Source of the DNA: JASFTV01 sp050050615
GTDB lineage: Bacteria > Desulfobacterota > DSM-4660 > Desulfatiglandales > HGW-15
Assembly (NCBI GenBank): GCA_050050615.1
Contig: JASFTV010000068.1
Span: forward strand, 1-13,283
Direction of reading: 5' to 3'
DNA: 13,283 nucleotides
Position numbers and translations under genes: made by a program. Shown here in pieces: positions 7,285-13,283 of this stretch (its first letter is position 1; every line of letters begins with the position of its first letter). The notes beneath the pieces were generated by a model. The model ran no database searches, was not told where the DNA came from, and saw only the letters and a list, made by a program, of their open reading frames with translations.

Positions 7285-8331
7285 TTAAGCCTTGTACGTC
7301 GGCTGATAGAGCTTCTTTCCGAGTAGCCCTTCCGGCCGGTAAATCATCATCAAAACCATGAACGCCCCGACGGCCACCATCCTGTATTCACTGGCAGCCC
7401 TGAAGATTTCGGGTATACCGATCATCATCAGCGCACCGACAATCGTTCCGGGGATACTGCCGAGTCCTCCCAAAATAGGAATCGTAATGATAATCACCGA
7501 TTCCAGGATGGTAAAACTGTTCGGGCTGACAAAATTCTGAAATACAGAGAAATAACTTCCTGCCAGCGCCCCCAGCGCGGCGGAGAAGGCGAAGGACATC
7601 GTCTTGTAAAATCCAAGATTGATTCCCATGACCGCAGCCACGTCCTCATCTTCCCGAATGGCCCTCCACGCCAAACCGACTCTGGAATCCCTTGCCCGAA
7701 TACACGCATAGACCGTCAATAGCACGAAGAACAGAATCAGATAATAGTAGGAAGTATAGTTATCGATCGTTATCTGCCAACGATGGAAGCCGATCGTGGG
7801 CGAGGGGATCGCGGGGATCCCTCTGGGGCCGCGGGTCAATGCCATCCAGTTGTTGGCGATGATATAGACAATCTGGCCGAAGCCGAGAGTGACCATGGCC
7901 AAGTAGTCATCTCGGAGTCTGAGGGTAGGAAAGCCGATGATCAAACCGAAGATAACCCCGATGGCCATTCCAACGGGTAGGGTCATCCAGAATGAGATTC
8001 CGTAATTGGTCATCAGGATGCCCGTTGTATAGGCCCCTGTGGCATAAAACGCCGCATGGCCGATATTGAGGAGGCCTGTGAACCCCATGACCACATTCAA
8101 TCCCAGCGCAAGAACGATATAAAGGTTGATGTAGATGATAATGCGCATGGCATAGTTGCTTTTGATAATAAATGGAACCGCGAGGCATGCAATGAGGATC
8201 AGAATCTTTATGTACCATCTAGAGGCGGCCAAAAGACCGGATACACGAATCAGAGGACTCTCCTTATATAAGTTGTCCCCCGTTGTGACCTGGGATCCAC
8301 CGTGCAGATCATCTAGCTTTGACCCATTCAC
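7285..8331 (-). CDS. livM: Branched-chain amino acid-type ABC permease LivM
   Basis: A 348-residue inner-membrane permease with multiple hydrophobic segments. It carries the LivM hallmark GFTGLLNIGHAAFYATGAY (83-101) and the cytoplasmic coupling loop with WRAIREDEDVAAVMGIN. The C-terminus LMMIYRPEGLLGKKLY is typical. It starts with GTG at 8331, 7 bases after the livH stop. The first 38 or so residues form a hydrophilic tail before the first membrane helix, longer than in many LivM proteins. No better downstream start is seen before Met62, so the extension may be real. It forms the heteromeric channel with LivH. Confidence 0.96.
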   Translation of the reverse strand: MNGSKLDDLHGGSQVTTGDNLYKESPLIRVSGLLAASRWYIKILILIACLAVPFIIKSNYAMRIIIYINLYIVLALGLNVVMGFTGLLNIGHAAFYATGAYTTGILMTNYGISFWMTLPVGMAIGVIFGLIIGFPTLRLRDDYLAMVTLGFGQIVYIIANNWMALTRGPRGIPAIPSPTIGFHRWQITIDNYTSYYYLILFFVLLTVYACIRARDSRVGLAWRAIREDEDVAAVMGINLGFYKTMSFAFSAALGALAGSYFSVFQNFVSPNSFTILESVIIITIPILGGLGSIPGTIVGALMMIGIPEIFRAASEYRMVAVGAFMVLMMIYRPEGLLGKKLYQPTYKA

Positions 8332-8338
8332 CTGACTT

Positions 8339-9193
8339 TCACTCCCCCAAAATACCTTCAGGTCTGAATATGAGCACCAAAATCAACACGGCAAACGCAA
8401 AGGCATCTCGGTACATGGATGACACATAGGCCGCTCCCACGCCTTCGAATATCCCCAGAAAGATACCGCCGATCATGGCCCCGTATATATTCCCGATACC
8501 GCCTAATACGGCGGCTGCAAAAGCTTTCATACCGGCGTTGAATCCCATATAGGGATCAATGCTGTTATAATTGATCGCAAAAAAGATTCCAGCCACAGCG
8601 CCAAGAGACGACCCGATGGCGAAGGTAAGCATAATCACCATGTTGACGCTGATGCCCATCATTTCGGCGGCTTCCCAGTCAGCAGCGGTCGCCCTCATTG
8701 CCTTTCCAAGGTAGGTTCTTTTCACGAAAAGGGCCAAGGCGATCATCAGAACAAGAGAGGTGCTGAGTATAAAAACCTTTTTAAACGGAATGATCACATT
8801 TCCGATGAACAGCGGCGCTAATCCGAAATCGACGTCAAAAACCTGAAATTCGGCACCCCATGTAATCCTCGCCATGTTTTGAAGGAAAATGGACATCCCC
8901 AGGACACTGATGACCACGGCAAACCTCGGTGCATTTCGCAGCGGCCGGTAGGCGATACGCTCCACCGCGATACCGAGCAGCGTAGCCAGTAGGATGCCGA
9001 TCAAAGCAGCCAGAGGACATGGAATGGACAGCGCCGTCATCAGCCACCATGTAAAGAAGGCTCCGCACATGAAGATTTCGCCGTGAGCAAAGTTGATCAG
9101 CTTGATGATCCCGTAGACCATGGTATAACCTATGGCCAGAAGCGCATACATGGCACCTAGATTTACCCAGTTTGTGAATTGCTGCCAGAACAT
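8339..9193 (-). CDS. livH: Branched-chain amino acid-type ABC permease LivH
   Basis: A 284-residue inner-membrane permease and first gene of the liv operon. It carries the LivH signature IIKLINFAHGEIFMCGAF (about 29-46) and the GVAAAFxxx-type central region FAAAVLGGIGNIYGAMIGG typical of the family. The C-terminus is VLIFRPEGILGE. Start ATG 9193 lacks a clear Shine-Dalgarno, with an A8 tract about 15-22 bases upstream instead. The N-terminus NWVNLGAMYALLAIGYTMVYG matches the family start, so the position is accepted. Confidence 0.96.
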   Translation of the reverse strand: MFWQQFTNWVNLGAMYALLAIGYTMVYGIIKLINFAHGEIFMCGAFFTWWLMTALSIPCPLAALIGILLATLLGIAVERIAYRPLRNAPRFAVVISVLGMSIFLQNMARITWGAEFQVFDVDFGLAPLFIGNVIIPFKKVFILSTSLVLMIALALFVKRTYLGKAMRATAADWEAAEMMGISVNMVIMLTFAIGSSLGAVAGIFFAINYNSIDPYMGFNAGMKAFAAAVLGGIGNIYGAMIGGIFLGIFEGVGAAYVSSMYRDAFAFAVLILVLIFRPEGILGE

Positions 9194-9267
9194 CTGACTA
9201 TTTGCGCTTTTTTTTCATTAAACGGCGGGGAAAGATTAGTGATAAGAACTCCCTTTCTGCGGAGCCA

Positions 9268-9296
9268 AGTATAGGGAATCTTCCATTGTGTGTCAA
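9268..9296 (-). promoter_or_regulatory. Promoter of the livHMGFK operon
   Basis: A perfect TTGACA (9296-9291), a 17-bp spacer and TATACT (9273-9268, 5/6 match) form a near-consensus vegetative-sigma promoter. Transcription would start near 9261, giving a leader of about 67 bases before livH. No operator palindrome was recognised in the leader. Confidence 0.8.
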
Positions 9297-9327
9297 AGAC
9301 AAAGGCAGCCCACGATGTTGTGGCTGC
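9294..9327 (-). terminator. Likely terminator of the prenyltransferase gene
   Basis: GCAGCCAC (9327-9320), a 6-base loop and GTGGGCTGC (9313-9305) form an 8-bp stem with one bulged C, followed by CTTTGTCTTTG. It lies about 50 bases after the upstream gene's stop and directly abuts the -35 of the liv promoter, cleanly separating the two units. The T tract is interrupted, so efficiency is uncertain. Confidence 0.55.
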
Positions 9328-9375
9328 ACATTTTTCGCCGGGATAGGTCCATGGAGGGGCATTTTTCTACGAAAA

Positions 9376-10269
9376 CTAACTACTCAACAGAACAAAGGCG
9401 GCGCCACCGGCAGCATAGCTCAGGTTGAACAGCAATCGCTGTGTTGGTAAGTAATAGCCTGGTCTAAAGATGGCCAGAATCTCCAAAGCTACGATGGCCA
9501 CTACCAGCAAGGCGGGGAATAGGCTCAAAGCCTCCCACCAGCCGGCAAAGATGAGAAGTCCCGCCGCTGCCAGGAGCAGGCCCAGCCGCAGCCACCAGAC
9601 AGTCCGGTCCCCCAGGCGAACCGCCGTTGTCCCTATGTCATGTTCGCGGTCCGATTCATAGTCGCGGATGAGATTGGTGGTCTCGCTCTTGGCCGAGATC
9701 AAGCCTACAAAGACCGCCCCTACGGCCGCACGCAGGGGGTGGTTTGCCTCAGCGGCTGCCATCCCCATTAACAAGATAGAAAGCGGCACCAGGCTGTGGG
9801 CCAGCAGGTCCAGGCCGGCCCGCTTTTTCAGCTGGACCGGCGGCAGCGAATAGAGGGCGGCGATGCTCAAGGCCAGCAATGCCCAAGGGAGGATCGATAG
9901 CCAGGCTGCCAGCCCCAGAGCTAGCAGGCCGCAACCCAGCAGCGGAATCATCGCCTCCCTTCGCGTCAGTTGGCCCAGTGCGATCGGATTGATGCGCCTC
10001 GTCTGCTTGAGCGGGTCGCAAGCGTTGATCTCTGCATCGGCAAGGTTGTTCAGCCCAAAGATAGTAGCTGTGAGCAGAAGGCCGACCAGTAGCAAGCTGG
10101 CGATGGTGAGCCAAGGAACATCCTGCAAACCGTGAAGAAGGAAAAATCCTAACAGCGACAACAAAGGAGCGGTGATGACCGTATCGCCCCCGATCAACCG
10201 CATATTGCGCAGGTGGAGAACGAATCTTTTTAACACCGACCTGACGCTGGCCCCCTCCTCGGGTATCAA
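9376..10269 (-). CDS. UbiA-family prenyltransferase
   Basis: A 297-residue polytopic membrane protein. The two Mg-diphosphate motifs of UbiA enzymes are present in modified form. The first, NNLADAEINACD (74-85), has Asn where the usual NDxxDxxxD has Asp at positions 2 and 9. The second, IRDYESDREHDIGTTAVRLG (201-220), is a good DxxxDxxxD. TRRINPIALGQLTRREA (90-106) matches the R-P-ixxG loop after motif 1. Such enzymes attach a polyprenyl chain to an aromatic ring, a lipid or haem. No neighbour identifies the acceptor. The start is uncertain: TTG 10269 is the first usual start in the frame, an AGGAGG lies just inside the ORF, and a GTG at codon 12 is an alternative. The frame stays open upstream to 10342 without ATG or GTG. 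Confidence 0.85.
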   Translation of the reverse strand: MIPEEGASVRSVLKRFVLHLRNMRLIGGDTVITAPLLSLLGFFLLHGLQDVPWLTIASLLLVGLLLTATIFGLNNLADAEINACDPLKQTRRINPIALGQLTRREAMIPLLGCGLLALGLAAWLSILPWALLALSIAALYSLPPVQLKKRAGLDLLAHSLVPLSILLMGMAAAEANHPLRAAVGAVFVGLISAKSETTNLIRDYESDREHDIGTTAVRLGDRTVWWLRLGLLLAAAGLLIFAGWWEALSLFPALLVVAIVALEILAIFRPGYYLPTQRLLFNLSYAAGGAAFVLLSS

Positions 10270-10385
10270 AACATCGCCCGGTTGGATGGCCTCCTTAACA
10301 ATACATGGAGCCCTGCGTTGGAATCCTTCCCTGAAAGCCTAATACTACAACGAGACTTGCCGCTATTGCTTTTTGATAAAAGGTG

Positions 10386-11381
10386 TTAAGAGATGGACCA
10401 CCTTAGTATTGAGGCCGCCCAGGTTAACCCTGCCCCAAAGCTGACGAGAAGCACGTGGTCACCTTTGCTCAGCAGGCCTTTCCGGTTGGCTTCATCCAGA
10501 GCGATTGGTATTGTAGCCGAAGAAGTGTTCCCATATTTATGGATGTTCGTGTACACTCTCTCCATGGGAATCCGAAGGTTGTTTGCCAGACCCTGAATGA
10601 TTCGTATATTGGCCTGGTGAGGGACGACAAGATCGATCTCTTCGCTGGAAAGGGCGTTGTGTTGCAACGCCTCCCTGGCAATTGAGGACAGACATTCAAT
10701 CGCCCTCTTGAAAAGACGGCTCCCCTCCATCTTCAGGTGAAAAGGCTTTATGTCTAAGTTTTGCAGAATTTCTGGAGTGTAAGAATTGCCATATGAAGAA
10801 TACAGAAGGTCCCACAACGTTCCGTCCGATTTCAAATGAGTGGACAGAATTCCACCCTGATCTGTCATAGAATCAACCACAGCTGCCCCGGCCCCATCAG
10901 CCAGCAGCACGCACGTGCTTCGATCCCGCCAGTTTATGATACTCGACAGCCGCTCCACACCAACTACAAGGGCGGTTCTACACATCCCACATTGGATGGC
11001 GTTATTAACCATGGTGAGGGCAAACAGGAAACCCGAACACCCGGCGGATACGTCAAAAGCGAAGGCATTGTCAGCATGTAGCGCTTTTTGAACCATGCAC
11101 GCCGCGGAAGGAAATTGACGATCTGGCGTCACGGTGCCCACCGCGATCATGTCCAGGTTTTCGGGGGAAATCCCCGCCATCTCCATGGCCTTTAAAGAGG
11201 CTTTGGTGGCCAAATCAGTGGTGCTTTCCTTTCCCCCGTTTGACGCGATGCGCCGCTCTTTGATGCCGCTACGCCGTGTGATCCATTCATCGCTGGTATC
11301 TACTATGCTTTCGAGATGCTTATTAGATAGTATCCTTTTCGGTGTTGATGAACCTGTTCCAATGATGCGTGCCTGGGACAT
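10386..11381 (-). CDS. fabH: 3-oxoacyl-ACP synthase III (FabH/KAS III)
   Basis: A 331-residue thiolase-fold condensing enzyme of normal FabH size. The catalytic triad is complete: C115 in SAGCSGF, H255 in VPHQANIR and N285 in KYGNTSSA. DTSDEWITRRSGIKERRI (28-45) and LLADGAGAAVV (159-169) are standard family segments. FabH joins acyl-CoA to malonyl-ACP to start fatty acid synthesis. Related KAS III enzymes also work in secondary pathways, and no fabD/fabG/acpP neighbours are present, so the pathway is not fixed. ATG 11381 has GAGG about 11 bases and AAGGA 2 bases upstream. The gene precedes the prenyltransferase on the same strand with a 116-base gap that holds no recognisable terminator. Confidence 0.95.
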   Translation of the reverse strand: MSQARIIGTGSSTPKRILSNKHLESIVDTSDEWITRRSGIKERRIASNGGKESTTDLATKASLKAMEMAGISPENLDMIAVGTVTPDRQFPSAACMVQKALHADNAFAFDVSAGCSGFLFALTMVNNAIQCGMCRTALVVGVERLSSIINWRDRSTCVLLADGAGAAVVDSMTDQGGILSTHLKSDGTLWDLLYSSYGNSYTPEILQNLDIKPFHLKMEGSRLFKRAIECLSSIAREALQHNALSSEEIDLVVPHQANIRIIQGLANNLRIPMERVYTNIHKYGNTSSATIPIALDEANRKGLLSKGDHVLLVSFGAGLTWAASILRWSIS

Positions 11382-11568
11382 TATCCTTGGTACCTCTATT
11401 CCTTAATGATGGATTCAGAATATGTAACATATATAATTTTTCTGGCCGCATAAATCATCACTTTACACTAAAAAGTCCGACACTTAACTTGGTGTTGGGA
11501 GGGTTTGCCTGATAACAAAGGAAAGTATCTTGTGGGCTCTTTTCATGGGATCATTTCCAAAATGCTTA
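11382..11568. other. Leader/intergenic region upstream of fabH
   Basis: AT-rich and without a convincing gene. A TTATAT/TATATA-rich stretch near 11430-11440 could supply a -10 for fabH, but no good -35 at proper spacing was found. A 20-codon minus-strand ORF (ATG at 11546) ending in QTLPTPS is too short to support. Confidence 0.4.
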
Positions 11569-11700
11569 TCATAATTCAAGTTCTTTAAAATCAAATTCCT
11601 CATCGATTACACGAAGGTAATCGATCCACTGAAGGGTTATCCCCACAGCCCCAAGGCAATATTGCCTGATAGCTTTTCTTCTGGCATTTCGGTTTTTCAA
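11569..11700 (-). pseudogene. Small ORF or remnant with an RKAIRQYCL motif
   Basis: An open frame of 43 codons from TTG 11700 reads LKNRNARRKAIRQYCLG, then an acidic end WIDYLRVIDEEFDFKELEL. The N-terminal part resembles short Cys-containing proteins that begin with a K-A-I-R-x-Y-C-L motif followed by further Cys pairs. Here the expected later Cys residues are absent in frame. A second frame starting just after YCL reads WGCGDNPSVDRLPSCNR, so one missing base could explain the loss. It has only a weak ribosome site and a TTG start. It may be a degraded gene, and the family resemblance is from memory. Confidence 0.35.
11602..11625. repeat. Perfect 9-bp inverted repeat
   Basis: ATCGATTAC (11602-11610) and GTAATCGAT (11617-11625) are exact inverted copies with a 6-base spacer. 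No T tract follows on either strand, so it is not an ordinary terminator. It falls inside the small RKAIRQYCL frame. Confidence 0.7.
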
Positions 11701-11708
11701 GGCTCAAA

Positions 11709-11894
11709 TTAGACCGGTATGTTTATGCCATAGTCCTCAGACTCGTATTCGTTTGATAGTTTTGAATGACATATTTTACAATAAAATCTGTTTACACCTT
11801 TGTCGATTCCACAAATTATGCACGCATTATTTTCGCGGGTCTTTACTGGGATTCTTCTTTCTAATGCCTCCCCTTCGGTTTCTTTTCGGCGAAA
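11709..11894 (-). pseudogene. Zinc-ribbon coding sequence in the +1 frame of the preceding small ORF
   Basis: This frame has no usable start codon but reads as a real protein: FRRKETEGEALERR, then a basic linker, then CIICGIDKGVNRFYCKICH and SKLSNEYESEDYGINIPV before TAA at 11711-11709. The spacing C-x2-C-x10-C-x2-C is a classic zinc ribbon. It overlaps the last 68 bases of the upstream 60-codon ORF, which itself begins with two Cys clusters. The simplest reading is that both were one protein of about 100 residues, now split by a one-base frameshift between about 11900 and 11830. Programmed +1 frameshifting or a sequence error are alternatives. Confidence 0.45.
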
Positions 11895-12009
11895 TTCCTT
11901 TACATTCAGGGCACTGACACCAGATGAAATCCTTATGAGTGTCCTTGCTTAGAACTTTCATATCAAGCTCTTTCTTGCAAACCTCGCAAAATTGCTTAAC
12001 CATCCCCAT
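11827..12009 (-). CDS. Small Cys-rich (zinc-ribbon-like) protein of unknown function, probably C-terminally truncated
   Basis: From ATG 12009 this gives 60 residues. Cys pairs C8-x2-C11 (FCEVCKK) and C33-x2-C36 (WCQCPECKG, with C31 as well) suggest a metal-binding ribbon. After CKG the sequence becomes a basic, low-complexity tail (SPKRNRRGGIRKKNPSKDPRK). The +1 frame, by contrast, carries a second, better zinc ribbon, so the tail may be out of frame. ATG 12009 is preceded by AAAGG with a 10-base spacer. TTG 12018 and ATG 12003 are alternatives. The AAAGG overlaps the stop of the next upstream small frame, an operon-like arrangement. Family not recognised. Confidence 0.5.
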   Translation of the reverse strand: MGMVKQFCEVCKKELDMKVLSKDTHKDFIWCQCPECKGISPKRNRRGGIRKKNPSKDPRK

Positions 12010-12022
12010 ATAGCTCAAGCCT

Positions 12023-12153
12023 TTAGAATTTCTTCTCGTTCATGTTCTTCCGGAACTCATCGAGGCATCCTCCTGTCTGTTCCCGTTCATCCTCACGCAA
12101 ACCCCTCACATCCAGTGTAGTAGTGTAGTCTCCTGTGTTAAGGGCTCTTCCAT
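12023..12153 (-). pseudogene. Small ORF apparently frameshifted by an 8-bp tandem duplication
   Basis: ATG 12153 opens a frame reading MEEPLTQETT that stops after 15 codons. The same 8 bases, ACTACACT on the minus strand, occur twice in tandem at 12129-12122 and 12121-12114. Removing one copy gives an uninterrupted 40-codon ORF: MEEPLTQETTLDVRGLRED, then EREQTGGCLDEF and RKNMNEKKF, ending at TAA 12025-12023. That stop overlaps the ribosome site of the next small gene. The frame downstream of the duplication is also open on its own, but without ATG. No Shine-Dalgarno is seen and the product is not recognised, so the gene call is tentative. Confidence 0.35.
12114..12129. repeat. 8-bp tandem duplication
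   Basis: AGTGTAGT (12114-12121) is followed immediately by AGTGTAGT (12122-12129) on the plus strand. Eight is not a multiple of three, so gain or loss of a copy shifts any reading frame across it. Confidence 0.9.
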
Positions 12154-12192
12154 TTTCTACATATTATCAAGTCTATTCAAACGGTATATCAG

Positions 12193-12981
12193 TCAACGCC
12201 ATGCGTTTAATTTATCTGTAATAAATTCAACAATGAGGTTATGTTCCGCCTTGCCCTTGCCTGTCACGTATAACGGATCGCCAAAGCAAATTCGAACAGG
12301 TGTTGCCGGATTGATTTCTCCGAAATCTTTAAGCCGCCGGCCAAGACCCCAGGCGTCTGTTTTTAAAGCAATCGGTATTATGGGCACTTCTCCGCGTTTG
12401 GCAAGTTTTATGCCCAGGGTATTAAATTTTTCCGGGTCAAAATAGACGCTACGTGTTGTTTGTGGGAAAATAACGACAGATGTATTCTTGCTCAAGCGCT
12501 TCTGCCCTTCTTCCAAAACGCTTCTTAGATCTTCCCTGGGATTGATTCTGCCAACAACAATAGGGTTACGACTGACCATGACGTGTTTGAAGAAAGGGTA
12601 TCTAATCAGGCTCTCTTTTACGACAAAGGTAACATCACGATGAGGTTGAATTAGGCAGGGCAGAACAAATGTTTCCAGAATACTCATGTGATTGCTCACG
12701 AATACGCATGGGGTTTCAAGGTCTTGAAAAGCAACGACATTTTCTGCTTCGAATATAACGCCAACGGATTCAAGTGCCTTAAGGACATCGAGACTACTCT
12801 GAACCCATCTTTCGCTAGTGTAATCCCCCTTTTTTGATAATCTAAAGGCTTTCAGCACAATGAAAATCACCTTCGAATAGAAGATCCAAGTAGGAGCCTT
12901 CCGTGCAAACCAGGATGGCCGCTGCTTTGGGGATCGATAGATATTCTGTGTTACTAAGTAGTCCACTGTTATTCCAAACAA
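12193..12981 (-). CDS. PlsC-like 1-acylglycerol-3-phosphate O-acyltransferase family protein
   Basis: A 262-residue membrane-associated acyltransferase that would transfer an acyl chain to a lysophospholipid or related acceptor. Family blocks appear in order: VFVSNHMSILETFVLP (93-108, block I), a P-FF-Khvmv-R-p region (129-140, block II), VVIFPQTTRSVYFDP (169-183, block III) and EVPIIPIALKTDAWG (198-212, block IV). Block I has HX4E (H98, E103) instead of HX4D, and block III has PQTTRS instead of PEGTRS. Both changes keep the general chemistry plausible but suggest a divergent subfamily with unknown acceptor. The start is TTG 12981, with AAGG 7 bases upstream, and a stop codon lies just upstream in frame. 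A GTG at codon 6 is an alternative. Confidence 0.85.
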   Translation of the reverse strand: MFGITVDYLVTQNIYRSPKQRPSWFARKAPTWIFYSKVIFIVLKAFRLSKKGDYTSERWVQSSLDVLKALESVGVIFEAENVVAFQDLETPCVFVSNHMSILETFVLPCLIQPHRDVTFVVKESLIRYPFFKHVMVSRNPIVVGRINPREDLRSVLEEGQKRLSKNTSVVIFPQTTRSVYFDPEKFNTLGIKLAKRGEVPIIPIALKTDAWGLGRRLKDFGEINPATPVRICFGDPLYVTGKGKAEHNLIVEFITDKLNAWR

Positions 12982-13000
12982 GGCTTTGCCTTATTCAATT

Positions 13001-13030
13001 CAAAAAACCAACAAGAACAACCGAGTTCTT
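13001..13030 (-). terminator. Terminator-like hairpin upstream of the acyltransferase gene
   Basis: AAGAAC (13030-13025), a 6-base loop and GTTCTT (13018-13013) form a perfect 6-bp stem, followed by GTTGG and a run of six T (13007-13002). The AT-rich stem is weak. It would stop transcripts coming from the intron side, while the promoter overlapping its left arm starts new ones. Confidence 0.45.
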
Positions 13031-13058
13031 TTAGACATCCATTTTTAGGTACTGTCAA
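13030..13058 (-). promoter_or_regulatory. Candidate promoter of the acyltransferase gene
   Basis: TTGACA (13058-13053), a 17-bp spacer and TCTAAA (13035-13030, 4/6 match to TATAAT). Transcription would start near 13023 and read into the acyltransferase gene and the small Cys-rich frames behind it. Confidence 0.55.
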
Positions 13059-13161
13059 CGTTTTTGTGTGAAATTTGTCTCTGCCAGTCTTTTTAGGAAA
13101 GGCAGGTTCGTAGGAACTTTCCCTATGGGTTTTGTGCTGCGTTTGAACTCTTTGTGGAAGG

Positions 13162-13283
13162 GTCGCGGTAGGAATGCCCCTTACGGGGCACCCCCCGCAC
13201 AGATCCCGGCGTGCGCTACTAACGCACCGGGCTCCTGCCTCGGGTACCGACGCCCAAAGCGTAGCAAAGGATAGGGGTGACAA
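13162..13283 (-). mobile_element. 3' end of a group II intron (domains V and VI); body outside the window
   Basis: Read on the minus strand, 13234-13202 forms a domain V-like hairpin. It begins GAGC, closes with GATC, has a lower stem GAGCCCGG/CCGGGATC, and a small upper stem TGCG/CGCA with bulged bases on the 3' side. It includes the AGC triad position. It is followed by a domain VI hairpin (GCGGGGGG-TGCCCC-GTAA-GGGGCA-TTCC-TA-CCGC, 13198-13165) with a bulged A at 13169. The A is 8 bases from an AC end at 13162, as expected for the lariat branch point and an AY 3' terminus. No reverse transcriptase is visible. It would lie at higher coordinates, if present. The upper stem of domain V is one base short of the usual 34. 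Confidence 0.75.

Noticed and set aside
11441..11520. Possible insertion-sequence end (segment with GTCGGACTTTTTAGTG on the minus strand)
   Set aside because: It looked element-like, but no matching inverted repeat, target duplication or transposase is present in the window.
12154..12200. TTGACT and GATAAT as a promoter for the small Cys-rich frames
   Set aside because: The two hexamers are 22 bp apart, too far for a normal vegetative promoter.
12969..13283. 104-codon minus-strand open frame at the right edge
   Set aside because: Its first part is a translation of the group II intron domains V-VI and the rest crosses an intergenic region with a promoter and hairpin. Similar spurious ORFs are common at intron ends.

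Overview
The window comes from a bacterial chromosome. All convincing genes lie on the minus strand, so transcription runs right to left. The division-cell-wall cluster order mraZ-rsmH-ftsL-ftsI, the Liv-type uptake operon and the protein sequences fit a Gram-negative, possibly Deltaproteobacteria/Desulfobacterota-like organism. That placement is inferred from impression, not from a search.

Left part (1-2140): start of the dcw cluster. mraZ, rsmH, ftsL and the first 103 codons of ftsI are packed with overlaps or gaps of a few bases. Upstream of mraZ is a promoter whose -10 side runs into an array of AAAGTG-type boxes at exact 10-bp steps, which looks like the MraZ autoregulatory operator.

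2140-2936: non-coding, with GC-rich hairpins and a dispersed intergenic repeat. 2937-4412: one 491-residue protein joining an aldo/keto reductase to a RidA/YjgF-like domain.

4557-9300: a complete branched-chain amino acid (or related amide/carboxylate) ABC transporter operon in the order livH-livM-livG-livF-livK, read from a near-consensus promoter (TTGACA-N17-TATACT). Behind that promoter sits a terminator-like hairpin for the upstream gene, a UbiA-type prenyltransferase (9376-10269). Next upstream is a FabH-type ketoacyl-ACP synthase III (10386-11381).

11382-12192: an AT-richer stretch with several small Cys-containing reading frames that appear damaged. One is broken by an 8-bp tandem duplication. 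One zinc-ribbon sequence continues in the +1 frame of a 60-codon ORF. One looks like a degenerate short ORF. They follow a PlsC-like acyltransferase (12193-12981) on the same strand.

Right edge (13162-13283): the 3' end of a group II intron on the minus strand, recognisable by a domain V-like hairpin, a domain VI hairpin with a bulged A, and an AC 3' terminus. The body of the intron lies outside the window.

No tRNA, rRNA, CRISPR array or complete insertion sequence was seen.
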